From contig OX439009.1 of assembly GCA_949316495.1 (NCBI GenBank), positions 36,272,155 through 36,336,154 on the forward strand: a DNA stretch of 64,000 nt, in the 5' to 3' direction. The position numbers and the translations under genes are program-made. Under the pieces are notes generated by a model. The model searched no databases and was not told the origin of the DNA. It was given only the letters and a program-made list of their open reading frames with translations. Numbering within the stretch: position 1 is the first letter of the stretch; every line of letters begins with the position of its first letter. Below, in pieces: positions 37,601 through 43,700 of the stretch. The stretch is from Amphiduros pacificus (taxonomy: Eukaryota; Annelida; Polychaeta; Phyllodocida; Hesionidae).

Positions 37601-40600
37601 GTCAGGAAGCCCCAAACCCAAGCTGGAGTGGCAGAAAGATGGGGAGCCATTAGACATTACAGAGAGACACTTTTTCACAGCAGATAATCAGCTGTTAATT
37701 ATTGTACAGACTAAGCCAAGTGATGCTGGACATTACACGTGTGTCATGTCCAACACGCTGGGTACCAAGAGGGGCACGGCCACGCTGAGTGTCATAGCCC
37801 TGGACCCGCAGGAGGACGAGGAGGTCGCCGGCAGCCTGGACAGTGATGCCACCACCACCGGCATCATCATCATAGCCGTAGTGTGCTGCGTGGTGGGAAC
37901 GTCACTCGTCTGGGTTATAATCATATACCACACTCGCAAGAAGAGCGAGGAGTACAGCTCGACGCCCACAGACGAGACAACGCTGCCTGGCGAGATGCCC
38001 AGCACGCCCTTCCACACAGACAGGGACGGATCCTCCCCGGGACATCACCAGCCCCTAGCTAACTCCTTCTCAAGTAAGTCTCCTCTCACACCTGCTCTCT
38101 CCTATCTGTGGGTCAAAGTAGCGGGAAGCTCAAGCTCACAGGCTCAGCACTTAACCAAAGTTTCATTTTTTTGTATGCGTTTTTTCTTTTAATTGACATG
38201 ATATTGCAAACTAGCCAATTGTAAGTAGTGAATGGGGCTGAGTGGGGAGCTTGTGGCTTCTTGCTTCCTGGTTGGACTAGAGTAGTGGTTCCCTGTGTAG
38301 TGCTCACTAACTCTACCCTATCTTCCCCATGCCGGCTACCACATGCAGTGAACCAACGCCACCAGTGTTATTGCCTTGTGCAATATTGCATCTATTTTAT
38401 ACCAAGAAGAAAATAATATCTTTGATGTACTTGACTGTTTATGCAAGGCATAAAAGAATATATAAAATAGGACAATTTATTGTCAATGCATAAATGGAAA
38501 AGTTGTGAGATGATTTGTGCACGTCAGTAACACTGGACCCTTCTAATATGTGATTACAAACCACGTTCACTTTAAACTAATTGTGTCATGGTCCTTAAAA
38601 TCAATTTTCTGAATACAAAATTCCAACTTTCCTGGTTACAGACTCCAGTTTATATTTTATTATCTTTCATCAAAAGGGCACAATTTATAAGACACTATTT
38701 TAAGGGCAGTGAGATGCGTGTAGAGATACGAGGAGAAGTTGGCCTATATTGGTTCCCTGGTATTTGCAGGGTACCCCGGGTTTGAGTACGGGAGAGATGG
38801 GCCCCGTATGTTTGGGATATCTCCTAGCAAAGCCAGGCTTGCTGCCCTGTTCCCCAGTGATCTGGATGATGATGACCACCGCCAGTACATTCCCCTGACG
38901 TCTGATGAGCAGCAGCTAGCCGAAGTGTCAGGTGTGTGTCCCATCAAGCACAGCGTTAATCTACATAAGGACCAGCATGTCACAGAGCTCGCACCCTGTG
39001 CTTCCCACCTCAGTACTAACACCGTAGAACCTTGCTTTAATAGCCATAATCACCACCTTGAAGCACCACCTTTTGTGTTTTGTATTTTGTATTGCACTGA
39101 CTTACCCTATTGAACACTTATAACAATAATATTGTACAATCGGAATGATTGAGCTGTGAATTAGTAGATATTTTGATAGCATTATGCTGTTAAATAAGTG
39201 GTAGGTGCTAGTCCTAGAATTCAAACTAAATCAGATGATTTAATGTTAAAATTATTAAAATAATACACATCAAGATGCCCTATGTTACTGCCAAATACCT
39301 TACCCTTGGATATGAATTGTTAAAAACTTGAAGTGATGAGGAAGAGAAGCATGCTGGTCAGTAAGTTTTAGGGAAGAGGAGTGTACATGTCAGTCAGTGT
39401 TGAGTGTTGTGAACGTTGCTTTTTGTTGTTGCAGACACCAGTATTACAGCGTTACATCGGCTGCAGGCATCGAGCGACTCGGACACGATTCACAGCTCCT
39501 CTCCCAGCACTCACAGCACTCGCAGCACCCACAGCACAGGACTGCTGCAGACATTCCATCCCCACCTCGCTCCACCCACCTCACACGAGGGCGCCACTGT
39601 GCTGGTCCACGCTGCACCCACTCACTCCTCTACTCACCCTTCTACTCACCCTTCCACTCACCCACGCTTTGTACACATAGTGGATGGCCAGTCAATACCA
39701 GACGGTCATCATGGTTCACGACCACCAGATGGCACTACACAAGGTATATCTACAATCACTTCACTTTGATATGTTGTATTTTTCTGGGCTTTGTATTTCT
39801 GTGTCGCTCAGTGTTATTTGCCAAAGTGTAAATTCGTCATTTATTTTTCCTTTTGTTCAGTAAGGAAGTGACAATAGGTGTGAAATAGTATCTATGGCAA
39901 GTACTTGTATGTATGAGAACCCTAATACAGTAATATTTGTGTTGTAGATTGCGCTGGAGTGGAGGGAGTTTATGAGAATGTCCAGGCCTTGCTGGGCGAC
40001 CACAGTGCCACATTCCCCACGGTTACCTCACCCACCCACCCACACCCACCAACACATCTGCACCCGCACAACTCAACACAGAGAGCCAAAGGTCAGTCCC
40101 ACAGTCAGCTCACTTAACAACTACACAAGTGACTCACAACAATAATACAGACAAATATCTGTACTAGAAATAGTTGGTCTTCTAGTTGATCATTGACTGA
40201 TAAGGTTTTATGACATTTCTGAAAAACTTTTTCAGATGTTAATGGGGTTAAAAATGATGGATTTTATTTATTTTCCAGACTCTTCACATGAAGACAGACA
40301 TAGTTTAAGAAAGTCGTGGGCATCATGTCCAGCTTCGACATCCTCACCACCTCCATCATATGGACAATACATGCCGGCATTGGTGCCACCTAGTGGTGCT
40401 CAGCAGGCATTGGTGCCACCTAGTGGTGCTCAGGCACTTTCACCCAATAGTCATGGTGGCAACTCAACCTCACAACCTCATTTTGTACATAGTAGTCATA
40501 GCAACCACAGACTCTCGCATCAAGGCTCCAATCCTGACATATCATTGGCTAACCAAAGTGAGGCAGAACAAAGAGAGGAGTCACAAGTCATTCCAGACTG

Positions 40601-40700
40601 CGCTGTTGTGATGGCGGTGGAAGAGCCGCCACCTAGTGGCGTAGAGACAGTATCGCCGCCACCACTGCCACATCGGACTGTGTCTTCCCCAGGTGTATAG
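13587..40700 (+). CDS. LRIG: LRIG-family transmembrane protein, exons 2 to end (exon 1 upstream of window)
   Basis: Fifteen exons with GT-AG borders and compatible phases give about 1143 residues plus stop. The order is LRRs, C-terminal LRR cap, three Ig domains, one membrane helix and a long cytoplasmic tail, which is the LRIG architecture; vertebrate LRIG1-3 are about 1065-1120 residues in total. Near-identical family signatures are visible: [11 protein letters not shown] in Ig2, CAATGHP, TADNQLL and MSNTLGT in Ig3, and TRKKSEEYS with TDET just inside the membrane. LRIG proteins act at the cell surface. Vertebrate members restrain receptor tyrosine kinases such as EGFR and RET, and LRIG/SMA-10 proteins tune BMP signalling; transfer of that role here is inference. 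The first visible exon enters at codon position 3, so signal peptide and N-terminal cap lie upstream. LRR exon junctions are all phase 2 in a Leu codon, and the tail exon junctions are phase 1. Introns are loaded with minisatellites. Confidence 0.95.
14039..14110 (+). CDS. LRIG: LRIG exon 3: second LRR
   Basis: This is a 72-bp exon between a TATTTCAG acceptor and a GTGAGT donor. The residues [13 protein letters not shown] and NLTHLSL match the atypical second LRR of LRIG proteins (NNELTAVPSLG type). It is phase 2 on both sides. The downstream intron holds a 35-copy 32-bp minisatellite starting only about 90 bp after the donor. Confidence 0.85.
14196..15327. repeat. 32-bp minisatellite with internal palindrome, about 35 copies
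   Basis: The unit is CCATGGTATAAACCAGGGCA plus TGACCATTTGTA (or GGACCATTTGTA). Each unit contains the 10-bp palindrome TACCATGGTA, lost in variants with CCAGGGTA. Since 32 is not a multiple of 3, the minus-strand frames of up to 407 codons read all three frames in rotation and are open only because the unit has no stop. It lies in the LRIG intron between exons 3 and 4. Confidence 0.97.
15328..15784. other. Unique intronic sequence
   Basis: AT-rich, no feature recognised. Confidence 0.4.
15785..15863. repeat. 20-bp minisatellite, 4 copies
   Basis: GTCAGGCGTGGTCAGCCATG in four tandem copies with CCAGG variants. Confidence 0.88.
16030..16252. repeat. G-rich 18-bp minisatellite, about 12 copies
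   Basis: Units of GGCAGAGTGGGTGGG with TAGAGGGG variants. The + strand is strongly G-rich with runs of 3-7 G, so it is a candidate G-quadruplex-forming tract. Confidence 0.9.
16253..16975. other. Unique intronic sequence, GC-balanced
   Basis: No exon recognised. The 16560-16760 part is non-repetitive with mixed composition, unlike the repeat-rich flanks, and might be a conserved non-coding element; this is speculative. Confidence 0.35.
16976..17708. repeat. 25-bp minisatellite, about 29 copies
   Basis: The unit is CCAAGATAGACCTGCCCCAG plus CAAAC. Two units near 17120 and 17362 carry the same 20-bp longer variant (ATGGCACAAAGAATC), so a multi-unit block was duplicated. The last six units share CTCAAG instead of CCCAAG, marking recent expansion at the 3' edge. 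The minus-strand frames reading [14 protein letters not shown] are artefacts. Confidence 0.96.
17709..18040. other. Unique intronic sequence before LRIG exon 4
   Basis: Ordinary AT-rich sequence ending in the exon 4 acceptor. Confidence 0.45.
18041..18178 (+). CDS. LRIG: LRIG exon 4: two LRRs
   Basis: A 138-bp exon (46 codons) with acceptor ATTTCAG and donor GTAAGT. It encodes [13 protein letters not shown] and [17 protein letters not shown], ending [10 protein letters not shown], colinear with LRIG LRRs 3-4 (including the FPHGPP-like segment). Phase 2 at both ends. Confidence 0.93.
18200..18335. repeat. 16-18-bp GGGATCAGGATGGGTG array
   Basis: About seven short G-rich units immediately after the LRIG exon 4 donor. 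Confidence 0.85.
18500..18602. repeat. 33-bp repeat, 3 copies
   Basis: ACCACCAGGTGGAGACATTG with GATAAACACATG. Each unit carries CCACCAGGTGGA or a variant, one or two steps from the CTCF-like core seen elsewhere. Confidence 0.85.
18603..19116. other. Unique intronic sequence
   Basis: No gene. The 18830-19075 part is non-repetitive and compositionally balanced; it is a possible conserved non-coding element. Confidence 0.35.
19117..19558. repeat. 37-bp minisatellite, about 12 copies
   Basis: The unit is TACGGCACGGCGAGTATTAC plus ACCCAGGACTGGGGGTG. A gradient is visible: early units have CACGGCGAG or CAGCAAG, late ones CATGGCAAGTG with CCCGGG. The 244-codon frame is a repeat artefact. Confidence 0.95.
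19559..20861. other. Unique intronic sequence
   Basis: No exon, RNA gene or transposon recognised in about 1.3 kb. Confidence 0.4.
20862..22236. repeat. 31-bp minisatellite, about 17 copies, split by a hAT-like element
   Basis: The unit is CAGCTGGTAGATACACTGCT plus AGTCCCCACCC. About 14 copies lie left of the insertion at 21295-22130 and about 3 to its right. The split unit resumes after an 8-bp target duplication, showing that the array existed before the transposon landed. Confidence 0.95.
21295..22130. mobile_element. Non-autonomous hAT-like transposon, 836 bp
   Basis: The ends are CAGGGTTGG at the left and CCAACCCTG at the right, with further inverted GGTTTTAGCC / GGCTAAAACC blocks inside. 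The flanks are an exact 8-bp duplication GCTAGTCC (21287-21294 and 22131-22138). An 8-bp target duplication and CAGGG ends are the hAT-superfamily pattern. There is no transposase frame. The middle (about 21560-21900) is itself six copies of a roughly 57-bp repeat built on TATGTAGGGTGGCTTCC. Confidence 0.9.
22237..23500. other. Unique intronic sequence with a balanced segment
   Basis: No exon recognised. At 22745-22960 a non-repetitive segment of mixed composition (including GACCTTTGACCTGCAATC and AACATGGCTGCCTTC) resembles conserved intronic regulatory DNA; untested. Confidence 0.35.
23504..23516 (-). promoter_or_regulatory. CTCF-core-like motif
   Basis: The reverse complement reads CCACCAGGTGGCG, matching the known CTCF core CCASYAGRKGGCR at every position. 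It sits in the LRIG intron next to a CpG-rich segment. The near-palindrome also contains the E-box CAGGTG, so other factors are possible. Confidence 0.45.
23540..23935. promoter_or_regulatory. CpG-rich segment with YY1-like and CCAAT-like motifs
   Basis: An island of CpG dinucleotides in a CpG-poor intron. Seen: CGCGCCATCTTGG (about 23680) and AACGCCATCTTG (about 23818), both YY1-type on the reverse strand; GATTGG (about 23860) and TTATTGG (about 23907), CCAAT-box type; two tandem CTTCCGTCTTTTGA units; and an inverted ATTCCGTCTT / AAGACGGAAT pair. Two halves of about 130 bp are degenerate direct repeats. It could be an alternative promoter or a transposon remnant. Confidence 0.35.
24041..24896. 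mobile_element. TIR element (PIF/Harbinger-like) filled with a minisatellite, 856 bp
   Basis: The ends are perfect 37-bp inverted repeats starting GGGGCGATCCATTTG (24041-24077 and 24860-24896). They are flanked by TTA on both sides, a 3-bp target duplication typical of PIF/Harbinger (Zator is an alternative). The interior is almost entirely a 31-32-bp minisatellite, with a short unique spacer at about 24670-24740. There is no transposase frame; the minus-strand frame with repeated THPTPEKK is a repeat artefact. Confidence 0.9.
24104..24850. repeat. 31-32-bp T-rich/G-rich minisatellite inside the TIR element
   Basis: The unit is GGGTGAATAAATTTTTTTTC plus TGGTGTGGGGT, about 20 copies, varying mostly in the length of the T run. 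GGTGGGGTG also occurs in the element's own TIR, so the repeat may have grown from the end sequence. Confidence 0.95.
25070..25395. repeat. Degenerate direct repeat, two copies about 215 bp apart
   Basis: Shared blocks are ACATTCTTTTG, AAGCACATGGCCATG, CTGCCCATAAT and TTCAATT-AATTGA. Old duplication in an AT-rich intron. Confidence 0.65.
25396..26360. other. Unique intronic sequence with small duplications
   Basis: GGTAAGCATTTTTTTTATCA occurs twice (about 26187 and 26237), and CTGTGGTAAAACTG also recurs. No exon recognised. Confidence 0.4.
26367..26440. repeat. Three consecutive perfect hairpins
   Basis: Palindrome GGGGGCATGCCCCC (26370-26383); 8-bp stem ATTGCGCC / GGCGCAAT with a 3-base loop (26400-26418); 8-bp stem TACGCACC / GGTGCGTA with a 3-base loop (26421-26439). 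Spacing is only 2-16 bp. This looks like the end module of a mobile element or a structured RNA; no family is assigned. Confidence 0.7.
26689..27342. repeat. 15-bp C-rich minisatellite, about 43 copies
   Basis: The unit is TCCACCACCAGTCCT with CCTCCTGTCCTCCAC and AACCC variants. The unit is 5 codons and strand-asymmetric (the minus strand has GG/GGG runs throughout), leaving frames open on both strands; translations of the TNPPPPVLH type are artefacts. Ends about 215 bp before LRIG exon 5. Confidence 0.96.
27557..27700 (+). CDS. LRIG: LRIG exon 5: two LRRs
   Basis: A 144-bp exon (48 codons) with acceptor TTGTAG and donor GTAAGT. It carries [16 protein letters not shown] and [17 protein letters not shown], two canonical LRRs. 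The intron before it is about 9.4 kb and the one after it 2.7 kb; a 42-bp minisatellite starts about 250 bp downstream of the donor. Confidence 0.95.
27943..29313. repeat. 42-bp minisatellite, about 32 copies
   Basis: The unit is AGGAGACAGTGACAGTACTA plus GAACCCAGCGCTACCTCGGT and GC. Alternating third-position-like changes (GTGCTAG/GTACTAG, CAGCG/CAGTG, ACAGTG/ACCGTG) are shuffled among units. At 14 codons per unit it leaves a 456-codon + frame ([14 protein letters not shown] repeat). It is in the LRIG intron after exon 5, without usable LRR or splice context, so treated as non-coding. Confidence 0.96.
29314..30408. other. Intronic sequence with a short (TG)n
   Basis: A TG dinucleotide run sits at about 29549-29573. 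The 29575-29800 part is compositionally balanced and non-repetitive. No exon recognised. Confidence 0.4.
30409..30552 (+). CDS. LRIG: LRIG exon 6: two LRRs
   Basis: A 144-bp exon after TTTGCTAG, ending before [24 protein letters not shown] and [19 protein letters not shown] are close to the LRIG consensus (NRNRIRLIEGLTFQGL in vertebrates), making this one of the most diagnostic LRR exons. Phase 2 on both sides. Confidence 0.96.
30693..30850. repeat. 48-bp repeat, 3 copies
   Basis: TTATTAAGATATCAAATGTA with ATTGGCAGCAAAGATTGA, three tandem copies in the 346-bp intron between LRIG exons 6 and 7, making up nearly half of it. Confidence 0.9.
30899..30970 (+). CDS. LRIG: LRIG exon 7: one LRR
   Basis: A 72-bp exon, acceptor TTTACAG, donor GTAAGT, encoding [18 protein letters not shown] then SLQQL. 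It is colinear with the LRIG repeat HLEYNSLVEVNSGSLYGL. Phase 2 on both sides. Confidence 0.93.
30971..32654. other. Unique intronic sequence between LRIG exons 7 and 8
   Basis: AT-rich; a duplicated AAGGTCATCACATAAACTGG block occurs at about 31150 and 31208. No exon recognised; the 175-codon frame at 31961-32488 has no family signature. Confidence 0.4.
31431..31443 (-). promoter_or_regulatory. CTCF-core-like motif
   Basis: The reverse complement reads CCACCAGATGGCA, a full match to CCASYAGRKGGCR, in the LRIG intron between exons 7 and 8. Confidence 0.4.
32655..32990. repeat. 22-bp minisatellite, about 14 copies
   Basis: The unit is GACCTGATGGGAGGCTGTCG plus GT, with truncated GACCGGCTGTCGGT units in two places that share the same neighbours, indicating block duplication. 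Confidence 0.93.
33598..33666 (+). CDS. LRIG: LRIG exon 8: one LRR with conserved Trp/Cys
   Basis: A 69-bp exon (23 codons), acceptor ATTTCAG, donor [23 protein letters not shown] matches the LRIG repeat HLSNNSIARIHRKGWSFC, keeping the unusual Trp and Cys. One codon shorter than the vertebrate exon. Phase 2 on both sides. Confidence 0.92.
33881..34024 (+). CDS. LRIG: LRIG exon 9: two LRRs; 3' end seeds a 78-bp minisatellite
   Basis: A 144-bp exon, acceptor TTGTACAG, donor GTACGT. It encodes [18 protein letters not shown] and [18 protein letters not shown], ending TLQRL. The last 14 exon bases plus the donor reappear in each unit of the downstream array. Splicing at the second donor (34103) instead of the first (34025) would add exactly 78 nt, that is 26 residues in frame; after that the frame meets a stop. 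Confidence 0.94.
34005..35762. repeat. 78-bp minisatellite grown from the LRIG exon 9 / intron boundary, about 22 copies
   Basis: The unit contains ACTCTCCAGAGATT, identical to the last 14 bases of LRIG exon 9, directly followed by GTACGTATCCC, the exon's own donor and first intron bases, then about 53 bp of intron ending TGATACATCAATAGAT. Most units keep a GT donor after ATT (GTACGT, GTAGGT or GTATGT); a few have lost it (ATACAT). At 26 codons per unit, long frames reading [16 protein letters not shown] arise. One unit near 34255 is truncated. It fills nearly the whole intron up to exon 10. Confidence 0.96.
35934..36158 (+). CDS. LRIG: LRIG exon 10: three LRRs
   Basis: A 225-bp exon (75 codons), acceptor TTTCGCAG, donor GTAAGG. 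It encodes [35 protein letters not shown] and [14 protein letters not shown]. The longer first repeat corresponds to the LRIG repeat containing EISGTIEDTSGAF, and IKS(I/V)AKR is a family signature. Phase 2 on both sides. Confidence 0.96.
36313..36476 (+). CDS. LRIG: LRIG exon 11: C-terminal LRR cap
   Basis: A 164-bp exon, acceptor TTGCAG, donor GTAAGT, changing phase from 2 to 1. [27 protein letters not shown] and a final LTC give the cysteine pattern of an LRRCT domain and match LRIG (FLCDCQLKWLPPWL, CAHPESLKGQSIF). It caps the LRR solenoid before the first Ig domain. Confidence 0.97.
36477..36921. other. LRIG intron with a 31-bp triple repeat
   Basis: Contains TTAACCCTAAGGTGCCATAC repeated three times (about 36716-36802); otherwise unique. 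Confidence 0.6.
36922..38073 (+). CDS. LRIG: LRIG exon 12: three Ig domains, membrane helix, juxtamembrane tail
   Basis: A 1152-bp exon, acceptor TTTCAG, donor GTAAGT, phase 1 at both ends. Ig1 covers about 36930-37245, Ig2 37246-37525 and Ig3 37526-37800; each has the Cys, Trp (FHWKK, IAWQK, LEWQK) and Y-x-C pattern of I-set domains. The membrane helix is about 37860-37928 ([12 protein letters not shown] then VWVIIIY), followed by TRKKSEEYS. All three Ig domains in one exon, without introns, is compact. If the intron after it were retained, the frame would stop at 38192 and give a short-tailed form. Confidence 0.97.
38074..38769. other. LRIG intron after exon 12
   Basis: Ordinary intron. 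The exon 12 frame stays open for 39 more codons beyond the donor, so intron retention would give a truncated tail. Confidence 0.6.
38770..38931 (+). CDS. LRIG: LRIG exon 13: cytoplasmic tail
   Basis: A 162-bp exon after TATTTGCAG, donor GTGTGT, phase 1 on both sides. It encodes [15 protein letters not shown], an acidic DLDDDD stretch and [18 protein letters not shown] see no named domain. The join gives an Arg codon at the 5' junction. The phase fit and absence of stops support it; tail sequence is less conserved than the ectodomain. Confidence 0.85.
39435..39743 (+). CDS. LRIG: LRIG exon 14: cytoplasmic tail, Ser/Thr/His-rich
   Basis: A 309-bp exon after TTGTTGCAG, donor GTATAT, phase 1 on both sides. 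It encodes [17 protein letters not shown], low-complexity Ser-Thr-His runs ([10 protein letters not shown] and a repeated STHP tetrapeptide), then [14 protein letters not shown]. The STHP repeats are a coding microsatellite. No domain recognised. A CTCF-core-like sequence lies at 39722-39734 near its 3' end. Confidence 0.85.
39722..39734 (+). promoter_or_regulatory. CTCF-core-like motif in LRIG exon 14
   Basis: CCACCAGATGGCA, a full match to CCASYAGRKGGCR, within coding sequence. Confidence 0.4.
39948..40091 (+). CDS. LRIG: LRIG exon 15: cytoplasmic tail with tyrosine motif
   Basis: A 144-bp exon after TTGTAG, donor GTCAGT, phase 1 on both sides. It encodes [18 protein letters not shown] followed by a Pro/His/Thr-rich stretch. 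VYENV has the form of an SH2-binding tyrosine site; this is pattern only. Phase continuity with both neighbours supports the exon. Confidence 0.82.
40279..40700 (+). CDS. LRIG: LRIG terminal exon: cytoplasmic tail end and stop
   Basis: The terminal 422-bp coding exon follows TTTTCCAG and ends at TAG 40698-40700. It begins [14 protein letters not shown], contains a 9-residue tandem duplication (ALVPPSGAQ twice, 27-bp DNA repeat at about 40377-40431), and ends [19 protein letters not shown] is a possible SH3/WW-binding stretch (inference). The 27-bp repeat and a third site at 40627 each contain a CTCF-core-like match on the minus strand. Confidence 0.88.
40384..40426 (-). promoter_or_regulatory. 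Two CTCF-core-like motifs in a coding 27-bp repeat
   Basis: The reverse complements of 40384-40396 and 40414-40426 both read CCACTAGGTGGCA. They are the two copies of a tandem repeat encoding ALVPPSGAQ, so the pair counts as one independent event. Confidence 0.4.
40627..40639 (-). promoter_or_regulatory. CTCF-core-like motif in LRIG last exon
   Basis: The reverse complement reads CCACTAGGTGGCG; it encodes PPPSG in the sense strand. Confidence 0.4.
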
Positions 40701-40726
40701 CGCCACCTATTGCTGATATGCTGATA

Positions 40727-40732
40727 AATAAA
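40727..40732 (+). terminator. AATAAA polyadenylation hexamer after LRIG stop
   Basis: An exact AATAAA lies 27 nt after the LRIG stop codon. Use would give a very short 3' UTR. Other AATAAA matches occur far downstream (about 43312 and 44166), so the real 3' end is not settled from sequence. Confidence 0.5.
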
Positions 40733-43700
40733 GCTTCACTCTCCATCAAGAGACAACCAGCCACTGTCAGGGGAGTGGGATCTACACAAGTACATGCTAC
40801 TGTTGAGCTGACTTCCAAGAAGTCTGTGTTCTAAACATTTATATATCTATCTTTCAATATATATATATATATAAATATATATATATATGTGTGTATCTAT
40901 ATAAATAATGCCAAACGGGTATCACTATTTATGAAGATAATATTGTATCATTGTGCAGTGCCACCTGTGGGACTTTTCCTGCATTAATACCAACCCACTA
41001 AAATACCAGCATGCTATATTAAGGCCACCAGTTGTGTCATAACCACTGGACTAACTGCAACACTGGAATTATATGGAAATGCTATAGTCCTCAGTAAAAG
41101 GGAAGGAAAAATTGTATGAAAAGTAACAACGATTATGTAAAAGTAAAGTAAAAAGATTATGATGTATTGCGTATATTTGATTCTCGCTGTGTGCGCTGCC
41201 ATGTTTCCTCTGCATGTTGATGGCATGCTACTGTACTTGAGGACATTACCACCTTTATCTTAATAATCAACATTCATATTGCCCTAAATCACACTCCGCC
41301 TGCTCATGATGCTCAAGAAATGAATATTTCTGTGCGAAAGATTTAATAGTATTGACACAGGAATTGAAAAACAACAAAATAATTTAGCGCTGACATTGGT
41401 TTGTTTATTGATTGTGATTGGAAGTAGTGGAGATAATTTCCCAGAATGCACTTTTGTCACAAGCAATTCCATAAATAATACATAGACCAACTATAAATCC
41501 CTGAGAGCACATAGCGAGAATTTGTGCAAGATTCAAAGGAGAATATTTATATTGTTGTTAGAAATTTATCATGATTTAAATTCACAGATAAAGTTGAGAA
41601 CAAACTTTGTTTGATTTCTGGATGTCTTAAAAGCAATTTAGGAACTGCTGAAAGTAGAGGAGTCCGAGAACTCTCTATTTTGATGCTTTGAGCAGGAGAA
41701 TGGGGTTTGCTGGTATTAGGATATAGATCAAAATTAAAATGTTGCATCCTCCTAAAAATTCCATATCTCGATAGACCCTGAATATACACTGTGTTCAATG
41801 AAATTTCCTGATTTTGATATTTTGCAAATTTTAAGAATAGTGTTTCAGTTTTATTAAGATGTCGTGAAGAAAACAAATATCTACATTGTCCTGTGATTTT
41901 CACAGGCATGAGAAAATAAAACAGGACAGCAGGCAGACAGACAATATATTGTGAACTGTATTTGCTTAAAAAGTGCTACAACTTGCAAATAATCAAAGAA
42001 TATGTGAGCTGGAGTGGGAGAGATGAGGGCACCTGTTAGGACAAACATGGTCACTGGGTTGAAAATGGTCAAAGTCCTTCTTAATGTAAATTTTTGTATA
42101 ATTGTAGATAGTTGTAAAGATTTTGTGCTGTGCAAAATGGAGCAAAATATCGGGGAAGAATCCTCAATTTATAAAGTGCTACTCGTAAAATGTGATATAT
42201 ATTATGTGTCCAGTTTGTGGTCATTAACTTGTAAGATTTCAACATTAGTGAAAATATTTGAATCTCTCTTAAGCGGTTATTATAAACACAAATTTAATAC
42301 TTTTCCAGTGCATCTTCATTTTTTTTCAGGATTTGTGAAAAGTGTTCTTTAGGTATTTTTTTTTGTTTTGCATACTTAAATTTTTTTTATAGCTTTGCTG
42401 ACTATTCAGCTTAGCTTATCCAGTGAGTGGAGGGAATTTTCTGTCATTCCGTCTGTCCGATTGATTTTCTAGGTAAGATGTGAGATTTTCAGGAGATAAA
42501 TTCTGTCCATTTTTCATGAGGTTCACATTTTTGTAAAATTTACTTGATTTAAAAAAATGAACAAATACAATAGATTTCTACAATAACATTGATTTTTTTC
42601 TAACATGTTGAGAAACCCAGAACATCCAGTGTCTCATTCTGCTCCTCATGATATAGTCTCAATGTGCAAAGCAGAGATGGGGTGATGCAGTCACTGCCAA
42701 ATTGTCTACTCTACTATTCCTTATTTTTGCACCATTAATTGTTCTTGACCTGCAAAGTTGAAATGACAGGAAATGTTTACAAAAACAAAAATGTTTAAAA
42801 CCTTCCAGAAGGGCAATGCCTAGCTCAGCTCGTAGGCCTTTGGCCTGTGTTCATAATTACTACAATAAAAAAATACAAGCAAATCTCAAATCAGAATGGT
42901 TCAAAAAAGTTCTTAAAACAGTGTTGCCAACTTGCTGATAGGTAAATGGAATGATTTAAGCCTGGTAATGAAAGATGCTCTCAAGTGTTGAAACATAAAT
43001 ATTAGGCTTTAAGGATAATTCAGATGATTCTTAGAATTCAATGCAATGAGACTTCCAACAGAGTATGAAAAAGGATGTCTTTCAACTAAACAGATTTTCA
43101 ATAATGGCAAATATTACCATGGTAACTAAAGATAATCTTCTGCTATATGTCTTCTTAGTTTCCATCCCATACCTGATATACCTGATTAATAAGATTTATG
43201 CTCATATATAGTTGTATATAATTTTAAAATAAGTTCACAATTTTTCATTTTATGTATTTTATTAATTGCATACATTCATAAATTAAAGTGGTCAAAATAT
43301 AATGTTCAGAACAATAAATGTTTTTTAGAGTTTAACAATAGTTCTCAGATTGTATCCAAATGTTTGTATCCAAATGTTATTATTTTGATTACTATAGGTA
43401 AGAAAAATTAGATGGAGGTAGCAATTTATTTCAGTATGATTTATTCCATTCTTCATTGACTGAATCAACAGGAAACCAACTTGAAATTTTATTACACTCA
43501 TATAGACATTCTATAATTGAAATACAACTTATTTTATGATTTGCTGAAGTTCTTTTTTACATTATAGAAAATTTTGAAGCATCTAGCCATCTGGAATAAT
43601 ATACAAATCAGTACAATTGTTATTTACCTATCTTCATGTCAGGTTATATGAAGTTGATGGTCTGATATGAGTTATCCATTTTTGTGGGATAAAAGCACAA

